Below are positions 28,190 through 37,273 of a stretch of 64,000 bases of DNA, in pieces. The stretch spans positions 558,001 to 622,000 of the forward strand of contig NZ_LT835160.1 in NCBI RefSeq assembly GCF_900169715.1. Reading direction: 5' to 3'. The stretch comes from Kocuria massiliensis. GTDB taxonomy: Bacteria; Actinomycetota; Actinomycetes; Actinomycetales; Micrococcaceae. The number at the start of each line of letters is the position of its first letter. Positions within the stretch are counted from its first letter, which is position 1. The position numbers were made by a program, and so were the translations under genes. Under the pieces are notes generated by a model. The model ran no database searches, was not told the DNA's origin, and worked only from the letters and a program-made list of their open reading frames with translations.

Positions 28190-29659
28190 ATGACCATTAC
28201 CGCTCCCCCGCGCCCTTCCCGGGGCGCCTCACCACAAAATCGCACCCCACGTCGTGCCGGATGGTTTCGGGCCATGATTTTGCGCCTGCACTTCTACGCC
28301 GGACTCATCGTCGGCCCGTTCATCCTGGTCGCCGCTTTGACCGGGGCCCTCTACGCGGCCGCACCTCAGCTCGAAAAGATCGTGTATTCGCACGAGCTCA
28401 CCGCCGGCTCCGACGTCCAGACCTTGAGCCTCGACGACCAAGTCCGGCGGGCCATCGATCACGTGCACCGCGAGAACGGCAGCGCGGCTGAAGCCCAGCC
28501 CACCGGCGTCCGGCCTGCCGCCGAAGCGGGTGACTCGACCCGCGTCATGTTCGCGCCGCCGCCAGGATCCTCCGAATCCGACCGTCGGACCGTATTCGTC
28601 AGCCCGGCGAACGGCGAGATTCGCGGAGATCTCATCACGTACGGGTCCTCCGGAGCGCTGCCGCTCCGCACGTGGATCGATCACTTACACCGGGACCTCC
28701 ACCTCGGTGAACCCGGCAGGATTTACGCCGAATTCGCGGCGTCGTGGATGTGGGTCATTGCACTCGGCGGCCTCATCCTGTGGGTTCCCCAGCTGACCTC
28801 CAAGATTAAAGCGGGCCGTAGTCGACGGCGCGCGCTCCGGGAGGCGGCACTGCCCACTAAGGGCGCGCGCGGGCGGCCGCGAATTCTAGGTTGGCACTCG
28901 ACGTTGGGCCTCGGTTTGCTCGTCGCGATGGTGTTCCTTTCGGCGACCGGCATCACCTGGTCCACCTACGCGGGCGAGAACGTCACCAATCTGAGGGCCG
29001 CCCTCAACTGGAGCTCGCCCAAACCCACGACGTCGTTGACCGGCCAGGCCGCGCAGGCCGACGAGCACGCGGGCCACGCGGGCCATGGATCCTCCACACC
29101 GTCGTCCGGCGCGGACGCGATGCCCATGCCCTTGGATTCCGGATACGACGCGATCCTGAGGGCCGCACATCGGTACGGCATCGATTCGAAGCAGCTCGAC
29201 ATCACCCCAGCGGCATCGATGGATCAAGCGTGGACGGTTAACGAGATCAACCGGCATTTCCCCACCGAGGTGGACTCGGTAACGGTCGACCCCGTGACCT
29301 ACGAGCAGGTGGATCATGTCTCCTTCTCGAAGGACTATTCCCTGCCCGCCAAACTGGCTCGATGGGGTGTCGATATCCACATGGGACTCTGGCTGGGATT
29401 GGCGAATCAGATCCTGCTGTTCCTGATCGCGCTGGGCATCGCCGCGAGCGTCGTGACGGGGTACTGGATGTGGGTGAAGCGCCGCCCAAGGCTCACGAAC
29501 ATGAAGGCGCCGCGCCCTGGCCTGCGGCGTGCACCGTGGTGGGCCTGGCCGGCCGTGGGTGTTCCCGCCGTCGCCGTTGGTGTGTTCCTGCCCCTCTTCG
29601 GTTTGCCGTTGGCGCTGTTTGTGGTGGTAGACGCCGTCGTGGCCCGGATCCGACGCTAG
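28190..29659 (+). CDS. PepSY-associated transmembrane protein
   Basis: 489 residues from the ATG at 28190 with GTGAGGAAAA upstream. The first helix ILRLHFYAGLIVGPFILVAA is the PepSY_TM signature with an in-membrane His. The region about 175-200 and ILGWHSTLGLGLLVAMVFLSATG hold further helices with conserved His. A periplasmic stretch is rich in His and Met (DEHAGHAGHGSS and DAMPMP). The C-terminus has two more helices. Family members are linked to iron-siderophore or copper metabolism; haem ligation by the membrane histidines is an inference. It probably forms an operon with the preceding gene. Confidence 0.85.
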   Translation: MTITAPPRPSRGASPQNRTPRRAGWFRAMILRLHFYAGLIVGPFILVAALTGALYAAAPQLEKIVYSHELTAGSDVQTLSLDDQVRRAIDHVHRENGSAAEAQPTGVRPAAEAGDSTRVMFAPPPGSSESDRRTVFVSPANGEIRGDLITYGSSGALPLRTWIDHLHRDLHLGEPGRIYAEFAASWMWVIALGGLILWVPQLTSKIKAGRSRRRALREAALPTKGARGRPRILGWHSTLGLGLLVAMVFLSATGITWSTYAGENVTNLRAALNWSSPKPTTSLTGQAAQADEHAGHAGHGSSTPSSGADAMPMPLDSGYDAILRAAHRYGIDSKQLDITPAASMDQAWTVNEINRHFPTEVDSVTVDPVTYEQVDHVSFSKDYSLPAKLARWGVDIHMGLWLGLANQILLFLIALGIAASVVTGYWMWVKRRPRLTNMKAPRPGLRRAPWWAWPAVGVPAVAVGVFLPLFGLPLALFVVVDAVVARIRR

Positions 29660-29670
29660 CCGCGTAACCA

Positions 29671-29706
29671 CCGGGGCCGATGAGGGATCATCCCGATCGG
29701 CCCCGG
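29671..29706 (+). terminator. Hairpin downstream of the PepSY gene
   Basis: An 11-bp perfect inverted repeat (29671-29681 CCGGGGCCGAT with 29696-29706) with a 14-base loop starts 12 bases after the stop codon. There is no T-tract, as is common for actinobacterial terminators. Confidence 0.6.
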
Positions 29707-29746
29707 CGGGCCCGCCCCCGTATGGGAGCCTGCCTAGTATGGATGC

Positions 29747-30781
29747 ATGACGGAGACACAAAACCCCCTGACAGCGACCGGTCGAACCCTGGGATGGGGC
29801 ATCGTCTCGACGGGTGCGATTGCCCGCAAGGTCACGCCGGACATCGCCGCCCTCGAAGACGCCCGTCTGGTAGCGGTTTCGTCCCGAAACCAGGATTCGG
29901 CGGAGGAATTCGCCCAGGATTTCGGTGTAGCCAAAGCCTATGGTGACGACGACGAACGCACCGGCTATGAGCGGATCCTCGCGGATCCCGACGTCGAGGT
30001 CCTCTACATCGCGACCCCTCACGGACAGCATTACGAGAACATGCTTCAAGCGCTGGAGGCCGGCAAACACATTGTGTGTGAGAAGGCCTTCACCATCACC
30101 GCCGAGGAGGCTCGCGAGGTCCTCGACCTGGCCGGACAAAAGAATCTCTTCGTGATGGAAGGCCTGTGGACCCGCTTCCATCCCCTCCGCGCTCGGGTAG
30201 CGGAGCTGATCGAATCCGGCGAAATCGGGACCCCACGCTGGGTCCAGGCCGACCTCGGGTTCCGTGGACCGGCGGACAAGACCCACCGACTGTGGCGGGA
30301 GGATGCCGGCGGCGGGGCCACGCTCGACATGGGCTGCTACGTGTTGCACTGGCCCTGGCTCGCCTTGGGGCGGCCCACCGGCGTCGTCGCCCAAACCATT
30401 AAACGCGGTACCGTGGATGCCCTCACGCAGGTGACCGTGACCTGCGAGAAGGCCGCGGCACAGATGACGATGTCCTTGGTGTCGCAAGGACCGCGGGAGG
30501 CAGTGATTTCGGGGCACGAGGGATTCATCTCGATCCCTGCGCCCATGCATCAGGCGGAATCTTTCACCGTGACCGACGCTCAGGGGCATTCTCGGGACGA
30601 GTCGTGGCCGCTGATCGGTCGCGGATACTCCTATGAGATGCGTGAAGCCACCCGATGTATCCAGGAGGGGCTACTGGAGTCCCCGGTCATGCCGTGGGAA
30701 GACACCATCGCGCAAATGGAATTCCTGGACGAGGTCCGACGGCAGATCGAGGTCACCTACCCGGGGCACGACCACGCCTAG
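29747..30781 (+). CDS. Gfo/Idh/MocA-family oxidoreductase
   Basis: 344 residues. GWGIVSTGAIARKVTPDIAA is a Rossmann start of the GFO_IDH_MocA type (G-x-G-x-I-A). IATPHGQHYENMLQALEAGKHIVCEKAF is the family signature with the Glu-Lys of the catalytic region. Residues 130-340 form the C-terminal alpha/beta domain, with GGGATLDMGCYVLHW typical of dihydrodiol dehydrogenase or sugar oxidoreductase members. It is NAD(P)-dependent and its substrate is unknown. Monocistronic and convergent with the enoyl-CoA hydratase gene. Confidence 0.9.
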   Translation: MTETQNPLTATGRTLGWGIVSTGAIARKVTPDIAALEDARLVAVSSRNQDSAEEFAQDFGVAKAYGDDDERTGYERILADPDVEVLYIATPHGQHYENMLQALEAGKHIVCEKAFTITAEEAREVLDLAGQKNLFVMEGLWTRFHPLRARVAELIESGEIGTPRWVQADLGFRGPADKTHRLWREDAGGGATLDMGCYVLHWPWLALGRPTGVVAQTIKRGTVDALTQVTVTCEKAAAQMTMSLVSQGPREAVISGHEGFISIPAPMHQAESFTVTDAQGHSRDESWPLIGRGYSYEMREATRCIQEGLLESPVMPWEDTIAQMEFLDEVRRQIEVTYPGHDHA

Positions 30782-30798
30782 CGACCCCTCGTGCATCA

Positions 30799-30837
30799 CG
30801 ACGCCGCCGCCCTCACAGAGCGAGGACGGCGGCGTCG
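30799..30837. terminator. Bidirectional terminator-like hairpin
   Basis: An 11-bp perfect inverted repeat (30799-30809 CGACGCCGCCG with 30827-30837) separated by 17 bases sits between the convergent oxidoreductase (stop at 30781) and enoyl-CoA hydratase (stop at 30849). Its location is what a shared terminator would have, although no T-tract follows. Confidence 0.6.
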
Positions 30838-30848
30838 TCGGTTAAGAT

Positions 30849-31637
30849 TCAGCGATTCTCGAAGTTGGGCGAGCGCCGCTCCGAGAACGCGGCCATGCCT
30901 TCGGCCTGGTCATGGGTCGCAAAAAGTGAGTGGAAGACGCGACGCTCAAAGGCGAGGCCTTGAGCCAGCGGGGTTTCGAACGCCGCGGCCACTGCCTCCT
31001 TGGCCATCATCGCGGCCGGTCGAGACTTCTGCGCGATGCTCGCGGCGATGTCCCGTGCGGTGTCCAGCACCTCGGCGTCGGGTACCACCCGGGACACCAA
31101 TCCTGCGCGTTCGGCCTCCTCGGCCCCCATATTCCGGGCGGTCAGGATCATGTCCATCGCCTTGGCCTTACCAATGGCGCGCGTGAGTCGCTGGGAACCA
31201 CCCATACCCGGAAGAACACCCAGGTTGATCTCCGGCTGCCCGAAAGTTGCGCCCTCACCGGCCACGAGAATGTCGCACATCATCGCCAACTCGCATCCGC
31301 CACCCAAGGCGTAGCCGTTGACGGCGGCAATGATCGGCAAACGAACCTGGGTGAGGCGCTGCCAGTGGGCGAACCAATCGCTCGCGTACATCTCGGTGAA
31401 GCTCTTCGACGCCATCTCCTTGATGTCCGCACCGGCGGCAAACGCTTTCTCCGAGCCGGTCAGCACGATCGCGGACACGGATTCGTCTCGCTCCCAACCT
31501 TCCGCGGCCTCAACCACGGCGACCATGGTTTCGTAGTTCAACGCGTTGAGTGCTTTCGGGCGGTTCAGCCGAATCAGCCCGACGCCGTCCTCGGTTTTTT
31601 CCGTGATGATCGGGGAATCTGCGGTGGTTTCGCTCAT
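30849..31637 (-). CDS. Enoyl-CoA hydratase
   Basis: 262 residues, crotonase fold. It hydrates trans-2-enoyl-CoA. [38 protein letters not shown] (first oxyanion-hole segment), [20 protein letters not shown], and [23 protein letters not shown] with the two catalytic Glu positions are all present. It overlaps the mmsB stop by four bases (ATGA) and is the last gene of a valine-degradation operon, where it would hydrate methacrylyl-CoA. The ribosome site AGAGAGGACGC lies just ahead of the ATG. Confidence 0.93.
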   Translation of the reverse strand: MSETTADSPIITEKTEDGVGLIRLNRPKALNALNYETMVAVVEAAEGWERDESVSAIVLTGSEKAFAAGADIKEMASKSFTEMYASDWFAHWQRLTQVRLPIIAAVNGYALGGGCELAMMCDILVAGEGATFGQPEINLGVLPGMGGSQRLTRAIGKAKAMDMILTARNMGAEEAERAGLVSRVVPDAEVLDTARDIAASIAQKSRPAAMMAKEAVAAAFETPLAQGLAFERRVFHSLFATHDQAEGMAAFSERRSPNFENR

Positions 31638-32533
31638 GATGCGTCCTCTCTGATGGTCTGGATGATCGCGGAAAAGTCGAGGTGCCCGTTGCCGGCCTCG
31701 GTGAATTCCGTGTAAGCCTGGTGCGCCGCCCGGCCGAAGGTCGCTCGAGTGCCGGTGGATTCCAGGGCCGCGAAGGCGAGGCCCAAGTCCTTGGCCATGA
31801 GGGCCGCCGCGAAGCCGGGCTGGTAATCGTTACTGGCAGGGCTGGTGGGCACCGGGCCCGGAACAGGGCAGTTGGTCGTCACGGACCAACATTGAGCGGC
31901 AGAGGTGGACATGACATCGAAGAGTGCCTGATCGGTTAGGCCCAGTTTGGATCCCAACGTGAAGGCTTCACTCGCGCCGATGGTCGTGATCGCCAGCAAC
32001 ATGTTGTTACAGCATTTAGCGGCCTGGCCTGCGCCGTTCTCACCGCAGTGGACGATCTTCTTCCCCATGACGTCGAAGAGCTCGTGGGCGGCGTCGACGT
32101 GCGCCTTCGGTCCACCGACCATAAACGTCAAAGTGCCGGCTTGGGCTCCTGCGGTTCCTCCGGAGACCGGCGCGTCGACCGCTCGATGGCCGGCCTCGTG
32201 GACGAGTTCTGCGGCTTCGACCGCCTCATCCACGCTGATGGTCGAACTGTCGATAAATAGCGTGTTCGGGCGAGCAACGGCCAGCAGCCCCGGTTCGCCC
32301 TCGGTTCCACGGTAGGCCGCCAAAACGTGCTTGCCCGCCGGGAACATCGTGATGACGACCTCGGCATCTTTGACGGCGTCCGCACCGCTGGCCGCGATGG
32401 TCACGCCCTCGGCGGCGGCGTTCTCTCGCGCGGCCTCCATGAGGTCGAAGGCGACGACGTCGTGCCCGGCGTCCTTGAGGTTGCGGGCCATGGGACCGCC
32501 CATATTTCCGAGGCCCAGGAATGCGATGTTCAT
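31634..32533 (-). CDS. mmsB: 3-Hydroxyisobutyrate dehydrogenase
   Basis: 299 residues from the ATG at 32533; a longer frame with no family similarity is rejected. [20 protein letters not shown] is the N-terminal NAD-binding signature, [22 protein letters not shown] is the substrate-binding signature, and [15 protein letters not shown] holds the catalytic Lys. It oxidises 3-hydroxyisobutyrate to methylmalonate semialdehyde in valine breakdown. Both ends overlap their neighbours by four bases (ATGA), showing tight coupling with the hydrolase upstream and the hydratase downstream. Confidence 0.94.
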   Translation of the reverse strand: MNIAFLGLGNMGGPMARNLKDAGHDVVAFDLMEAARENAAAEGVTIAASGADAVKDAEVVITMFPAGKHVLAAYRGTEGEPGLLAVARPNTLFIDSSTISVDEAVEAAELVHEAGHRAVDAPVSGGTAGAQAGTLTFMVGGPKAHVDAAHELFDVMGKKIVHCGENGAGQAAKCCNNMLLAITTIGASEAFTLGSKLGLTDQALFDVMSTSAAQCWSVTTNCPVPGPVPTSPASNDYQPGFAAALMAKDLGLAFAALESTGTRATFGRAAHQAYTEFTEAGNGHLDFSAIIQTIREDAS

Positions 32534-33624
32534 GACGTTGCTCCTTCGTCCGACAATCGCAGGTCCTCGTGATTCGGTACCGGCTCGAAGAATCCCAGCA
32601 CGGTCTCTCGATCCACATCCTCGAGGGTTTGCGGTTGCCATTGTGGGTTGCGATCTTTGTCGATCACCTGCGCGCGAATGCCCTCGGCCATGTCGTGGGC
32701 AAAGAGCGCGTTTCCGCTGGTGCGGAAGTCTTGGGTCAAGGTCTCGGCAAGGCTCTGGTTTGAGGCTCGGGTCAGGCCTTCCAACGCCGTCTTCATGCCG
32801 GTGGGGCTGTTGCGTCGCAGTGCGGCGAGCGCCGAGGCCGCGAGCTCGTTATCCGGATCCTTTTCGACCCTGGCCGTCACGTTGGCGAGAATCTCCTCCA
32901 CGGTTTCCGGGGCGTAATCCTCATCTATCCACGACGCCGCGGCCGCCAACGTCGACTCGGGAAGCTCGGCCTCGACCTCTTGAAGAACGGTCGCCACGGT
33001 TCCGGGATTCTCGGTGTCTTCGAGCCGCGTCAGCACTTCCTCGACTTGGGCGTCCTCGACGTAGTAGTCGGCCAAGCCCGCGTGGATGGCGTCGGCACCG
33101 TCGATGTGGAGCCCGGTCAGCGCCAGGTGCTTACCCGATTGCCCGGGTGCGTGGGAAAGATAGTTGAGGCCTCCCACGTCCGGGGAAAAGCCGATGCCAG
33201 TTTCGGGCATCCCGGTGCGTGTCGAATCCGTGGCCACGCGGTGTGACCCCGGAACCGAAAGCCCGACGCCGCCGCCCAAGACCAGCCCATTCATGATCGC
33301 GACAAACGGTTTGGGGTATCGCGAAATGCGGTAGTCGAAGGCGTATTCCTGGCGGAAGAAATCGATGCCCTGACCGGGATCATCGCTGGATGCGGCCTTA
33401 TACAGGGCCACGACGTCGCCCCCGGCACACAGCCCGCGTTCCCCCGAGCCGACGATCGCCACGACTTTGACGTTGGCGTCCTCCTCGAACTCGTCGAGGG
33501 CCTGGTTGACGAGCCCAATCATTTCCACGTTCAACGCGTTGACCGCGCGCGGGCGGTTCAGTGTGATGAGTCCGAGGTGGCCCCGGATGGTGGTGAGTAC
33601 GGGTGCGTCCTGCTGTTCTGTCAT
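32530..33624 (-). CDS. 3-Hydroxyisobutyryl-CoA hydrolase (enoyl-CoA hydratase/isomerase family)
   Basis: 364 residues from the ATG at 33624 after GCAGGAGGACG. It is a crotonase-fold protein about 100 residues longer than hydratases, as in 3-hydroxyisobutyryl-CoA hydrolase. LITLNRPRAVNALNVEM, ERGLCAGGDVVALYKAA, IMNGLVLGGGVGLSVPGSHR and TGMPETGIGFSPDVGGLNYLS are the signature blocks, with the Glu and Asp of the hydrolase subgroup. The helical C-terminal extension is typical. Its setting between mmsA and mmsB supports the valine-pathway role strongly. Confidence 0.92.
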   Translation of the reverse strand: MTEQQDAPVLTTIRGHLGLITLNRPRAVNALNVEMIGLVNQALDEFEEDANVKVVAIVGSGERGLCAGGDVVALYKAASSDDPGQGIDFFRQEYAFDYRISRYPKPFVAIMNGLVLGGGVGLSVPGSHRVATDSTRTGMPETGIGFSPDVGGLNYLSHAPGQSGKHLALTGLHIDGADAIHAGLADYYVEDAQVEEVLTRLEDTENPGTVATVLQEVEAELPESTLAAAASWIDEDYAPETVEEILANVTARVEKDPDNELAASALAALRRNSPTGMKTALEGLTRASNQSLAETLTQDFRTSGNALFAHDMAEGIRAQVIDKDRNPQWQPQTLEDVDRETVLGFFEPVPNHEDLRLSDEGATS

Positions 33625-33668
33625 CGATCGTCCTCCTGCTGGTTCGGTGTGGCCGGTGGGCGGCGTCG

Positions 33669-35180
33669 TCAGTTGCCGGTGGGCATGACGAAGCTCGCTC
33701 CTTCCTTGATGCCGGATGGCCACCGTTGGGTCACCGTCTTGGTTTTGGTGTAGAAGCGGAAGGCGTCCGGGCCGTGCTGGTTGAGGTCCCCGAATCCGGA
33801 GGCCTTCCAACCGCCGAAGGTGTAATAGGCGATGGGCACGGGGATCGGCACGTTGACGCCCACCATGCCAACCTCCACGCGGCGGGCGAATTCACGCGCC
33901 GTGTCACCGTCACGGGTGAAGATCGAGACGCCGTTGCCGAATTCGTGTTGGGTTGGCAGCTCCAAGGCTTCGTCGAAATCCGCAGCGCGCAATACGGTCA
34001 GCACAGGTCCGAAGATTTCCTCGCGGTACACGTTCATGTCGGGGGTGACGCGGTCGAAGAGAGTCGGGCCCACAAAGAAGCCCTCCTCGTGCCCGGCCAC
34101 CGACGCACCGCGACCGTCCAGCACCAGCTCGGCACCTTCCTCGACACCGCGGCCGATCATGCTTTCCACACGCTCCTTGGCGGCCGAGGAAACGAGCGGG
34201 CCATAATCCGACGATTCGTCCAAGGACGGACCAAAGGTGAGGTTTTCGGCCTTCTCCTTCACCTTGGCCACCAAGGCGTCCGCCGTCTCTTCACCCACGG
34301 GAACGGCCACGGAAATGGCCATGCAACGCTCTCCGGCGGAGCCATAGGCCGCGCCGATCAGAGCATCGGCAGCCTGATCGAGGTCGGCGTCGGGCATCAC
34401 GATCATGTGGTTCTTCGCGCCGCCGAAGCACTGGGCACGCTTGCCTCGGCTTGCCGCGTGCTCATAAATGCTCTGCGCGATGGGGGTGGAGCCCACAAAA
34501 GCCACGGCGCGAATATCCTCGTGGTCGATCAATGCGTCCACCGCTTCTTTGTCGCCGTTGACGACGTTGAAGATGCCGTCAGGCAGGCCCGCTTCCTTCC
34601 AGAGGCGAGCGAGGATCAGCGGCACGGAAGGATCGCGCTCGGACGGTTTCAGCACAAAGGCGTTTCCCGCCGCGATGGCCGGTCCGGCCTTCCACAGCGG
34701 GATCATCGCGGGAAAGTTGAATGGGGTGATCCCGGCGACGACACCGAGCGGTTGCCGCATCGAATAGACGTCGATTCCCGTGCCCACAGAGTCGCTAAAT
34801 TCCCCTTTGAGTAGGTGTGGGGCACCCATCGCGAATTCGACGACGTCCAATCCACGCTGAAGGTCACCGTGAGAATCCGGAACCGTTTTCCCGTGTTCGC
34901 GCGAGAGTGCCTCGGCGATCTCGTCGGCGTGCTCGTTGGCCAGGTTCACGAAACGGCCGAGAACTCTGGCTCGCTTTTGCGCGTTCGTGGCGCCCCAGGC
35001 TACTTGGGCTTCCCGAGCGTTGCGGACCACCTCGTCAACCTCGTCCCGTGAGGCCAACGGAACCGTCGCCTGAACCTGACCCGTGCTCGGGTCGTACACA
35101 TCGGCAAAGCGACCCGATCGACCCGCGACCTCCTGCCCTCCGATGAAGTGCTTCAGCTCCATGACCTGTTCGCTCGACAT
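33669..35180 (-). CDS. mmsA: CoA-acylating methylmalonate-semialdehyde dehydrogenase
   Basis: 503 residues from the ATG at 35180 (GAGGAG about 10 bases upstream). It converts methylmalonate semialdehyde with CoA and NAD to propionyl-CoA and CO2. FNFPAMIPLWKAGPAIAAGNAFVLKPSE and FVGSTPIAQSIYEHAASRGK form the NAD site. The catalytic Cys is in GSAGERCMAISVAV, and YREEIFGPVLTVLRA is conserved. It is the first gene of the valine operon, 44 bases ahead of the hydrolase. A start six codons later at MELKHF is also possible. Confidence 0.95.
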   Translation of the reverse strand: MSSEQVMELKHFIGGQEVAGRSGRFADVYDPSTGQVQATVPLASRDEVDEVVRNAREAQVAWGATNAQKRARVLGRFVNLANEHADEIAEALSREHGKTVPDSHGDLQRGLDVVEFAMGAPHLLKGEFSDSVGTGIDVYSMRQPLGVVAGITPFNFPAMIPLWKAGPAIAAGNAFVLKPSERDPSVPLILARLWKEAGLPDGIFNVVNGDKEAVDALIDHEDIRAVAFVGSTPIAQSIYEHAASRGKRAQCFGGAKNHMIVMPDADLDQAADALIGAAYGSAGERCMAISVAVPVGEETADALVAKVKEKAENLTFGPSLDESSDYGPLVSSAAKERVESMIGRGVEEGAELVLDGRGASVAGHEEGFFVGPTLFDRVTPDMNVYREEIFGPVLTVLRAADFDEALELPTQHEFGNGVSIFTRDGDTAREFARRVEVGMVGVNVPIPVPIAYYTFGGWKASGFGDLNQHGPDAFRFYTKTKTVTQRWPSGIKEGASFVMPTGN

Positions 35181-35298
35181 GCGCCGGTTCTCCTCTCTGA
35201 GATTCCGAAACTCCAAAACTGTGTCTCGGATCACAGGTTATCGACCCTGCTGGGACAATGCCAGGTGCGCGCGACACCTAGCCTTCACACGAGTCCGA

Positions 35299-36231
35299 CT
35301 AGGCCGTACGGTTCTTTTTCGACTCCGCAGCGGCCTGCTTACCCTTCGCCGCAATTTCGGCCCAGTCGGCGTCGTCGAGGTCCGCGAGCGCGGAAAAGGT
35401 CGATGGCCCTGCGAGCATTTGGCCGCCGTCCATGGTGATGGTTTGCCCCGTAATGTAGTCGCACCCACCAGAGATCAGGAAGGTCGCCAAGTTCCCCATT
35501 TCTTCGACGGTTCCAGCGCGTCGGGCAGGCACAGCGTCGATATCGGTCATGGCCCCCTGGCCACCTCGATTCGAACCCAGCACCACGGAGGTGAATTCCG
35601 TGGGGATAGGGCCAGGCGCGATGGCGTTGAGGCGAATTCCATACTTGGCCCACTCCACGGCGAGGGACATGGTCATGGCATGGACGGCCGATTTGGCCAT
35701 GGCGGAGGGAACCACAAAGGCCGAGCCGGTATAAACCCAGCTGACCAGCGTCGAGAGGATGTTGCCGGGCAGCCCCTGCTCGATCCACCGGTGCCCGACG
35801 GCGTGGGTCACGTTATATGACCCCTTCATCACGGTGTCCGTGATGGCCTGGAACCCACGCGGGCTGAGATCTTTGGTTTGGGCAATAAAGTTTCCGGCGG
35901 CGTTGTTCATAGCCGCGGTCAAAGGGCCGTGCTGCTCCCAGATTTGCCCCACCGCCGCGTCGACGGCCTCTGCGTCGCGGACGTCTACGGATTGGTAGTG
36001 CGCGGAACCTGCCCCAGACTCGCCGTTGAGTTCATCGGCCGCTTCCTGGAGAACGCTTTCTCGCCGTCCCCAGATATGCACAGTGGCGCCATGCTGAACG
36101 AAGTGCCGGGCCACACCTCGGCCGAGCCCACTCCCACCACCTGTCACCAGGATGTTCTGGCCCGTGAGGACATCCTCGCGAAATGGCGACGCCGGAGGTA
36201 CAGGCTGCTGTGGTCCGGGCTGGTCAGTCAT
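35299..36231 (-). CDS. SDR-family oxidoreductase, 2,4-dienoyl-CoA reductase-like
   Basis: 310 residues with GGAGG before the ATG. LVTGGGSGLGRGVARHFVQHGA is the NADP-binding motif, and NNAAGNFIAQTKDLSPRGF closely follows the peroxisomal/bacterial dienoyl-CoA reductase pattern. The usual Tyr of YxxxK is replaced by Ser in PSAMAKSAVHAMTM, another feature of that subgroup. APGPIPTEFTS follows. It should reduce 2,4-dienoyl-CoA during breakdown of unsaturated fatty acids. The N-terminus is Pro-rich and the C-terminus is Lys-rich. Confidence 0.85.
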   Translation of the reverse strand: MTDQPGPQQPVPPASPFREDVLTGQNILVTGGGSGLGRGVARHFVQHGATVHIWGRRESVLQEAADELNGESGAGSAHYQSVDVRDAEAVDAAVGQIWEQHGPLTAAMNNAAGNFIAQTKDLSPRGFQAITDTVMKGSYNVTHAVGHRWIEQGLPGNILSTLVSWVYTGSAFVVPSAMAKSAVHAMTMSLAVEWAKYGIRLNAIAPGPIPTEFTSVVLGSNRGGQGAMTDIDAVPARRAGTVEEMGNLATFLISGGCDYITGQTITMDGGQMLAGPSTFSALADLDDADWAEIAAKGKQAAAESKKNRTA

Positions 36232-36506
36232 GTGATTCCTCCGTGAAGTCTCGTGCTGGCCACGGGCATCCCACCCGACGACGTCAGCGTGTCCCCCATC
36301 ACGTTAGTCGCCGACGGGCGTGCAACCCAACCAATGGACCAAAGGTTCACTTGCGCCGCGAGGTCGTTCAGAACTCAAAAAGTTACTCACGAGTATCAGG
36401 TGTTCTTGGTGATCCCATTCTGTACAGTCCACTGCGGCATCTCTTGGACACCATTGCCGGGTGTCGGAGAGATGAATTGCTATCGGCTCGTGCCACAGAA
36501 GGAATG

Positions 36507-37046
36507 ATGAGCACTTCATGGAATAGTCGCCCACCATCCGCGGCGCAATCTGCCTGGTCCAATCCCGTGATCGTCGCAACAAGAAATGTGCCCGAAATTG
36601 CAGCTTCGCCGAACTTCTTTGGCATTCTCTTTGGCGCCAATGACTGCACCGCCACACACTCGCAGGGGATAAGCCTGAAATTTGGCGTAGCCCCCGACAC
36701 CAGCGGCCCGGGCCGATTGCAATCCGCCGTCACGATTTCGATGACCGCCACAGGAATGAGTTCGACCTCAAACGATGGCCCGGAATTGGCTCTTTATAAC
36801 TCGATAGGCACCTCGGTGACCCGTTCGTTCGCCACTCAAGGAACTCTCATCACATGGGAATTCCCCAAGGGCTTTTACCTCCCGGAGCTCACCTCCACAG
36901 AAATCAAACCCCGATTATTCGTCGGATTCCCCCAGGGTAAGGCCGCTTCCCACGCGAGGCCCCGGGTAACGGTCACGGCGATCTCACGCGGGATGATTGT
37001 CAGCCCTTCGCGCGTTCCCTTGGACTCAGACGACTGGACGAGGTGA
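36507..37046 (+). CDS. Unrecognised protein resembling a Tat-type surface protein but lacking the twin arginine
   Basis: 179 residues if begun at the second of two tandem ATGs after AGAAGGA. The first 35 residues (SAAQSAWSNPVIVATRNVPE) resemble the hydrophobic part of the Tat-type signal in the 55.0 kb protein (KGSAWSVPVIVASTEVPT), but the Arg-Arg is missing and the stretch is short. The rest is beta-rich, Ser/Thr-rich, without a known domain. It may be a decayed or re-purposed member of a secreted family. GC content is lower than that of its neighbours. Confidence 0.45.
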   Translation: MSTSWNSRPPSAAQSAWSNPVIVATRNVPEIAASPNFFGILFGANDCTATHSQGISLKFGVAPDTSGPGRLQSAVTISMTATGMSSTSNDGPELALYNSIGTSVTRSFATQGTLITWEFPKGFYLPELTSTEIKPRLFVGFPQGKAASHARPRVTVTAISRGMIVSPSRVPLDSDDWTR

Positions 37047-37273
37047 ACCGAGATCTTGGTGCGGAACTAATTTACTCGCCAGTAAGAAGCGCCCCCGAGT
37101 GCCGAATGTGACGGGATTGTGACCTACACCCGAGGGTGGTTTTTCGCGAGCGAGTGACACGGTGAACCACCTTCGAGAGACTCAATTCTTGAGACTGAGG
37201 GTCTTCTCGCTCAGGATGAGGGAGACGCCGTTTTCACCTCGAAACCCCTCAAGCACAAAGGAAGCACCCACCG

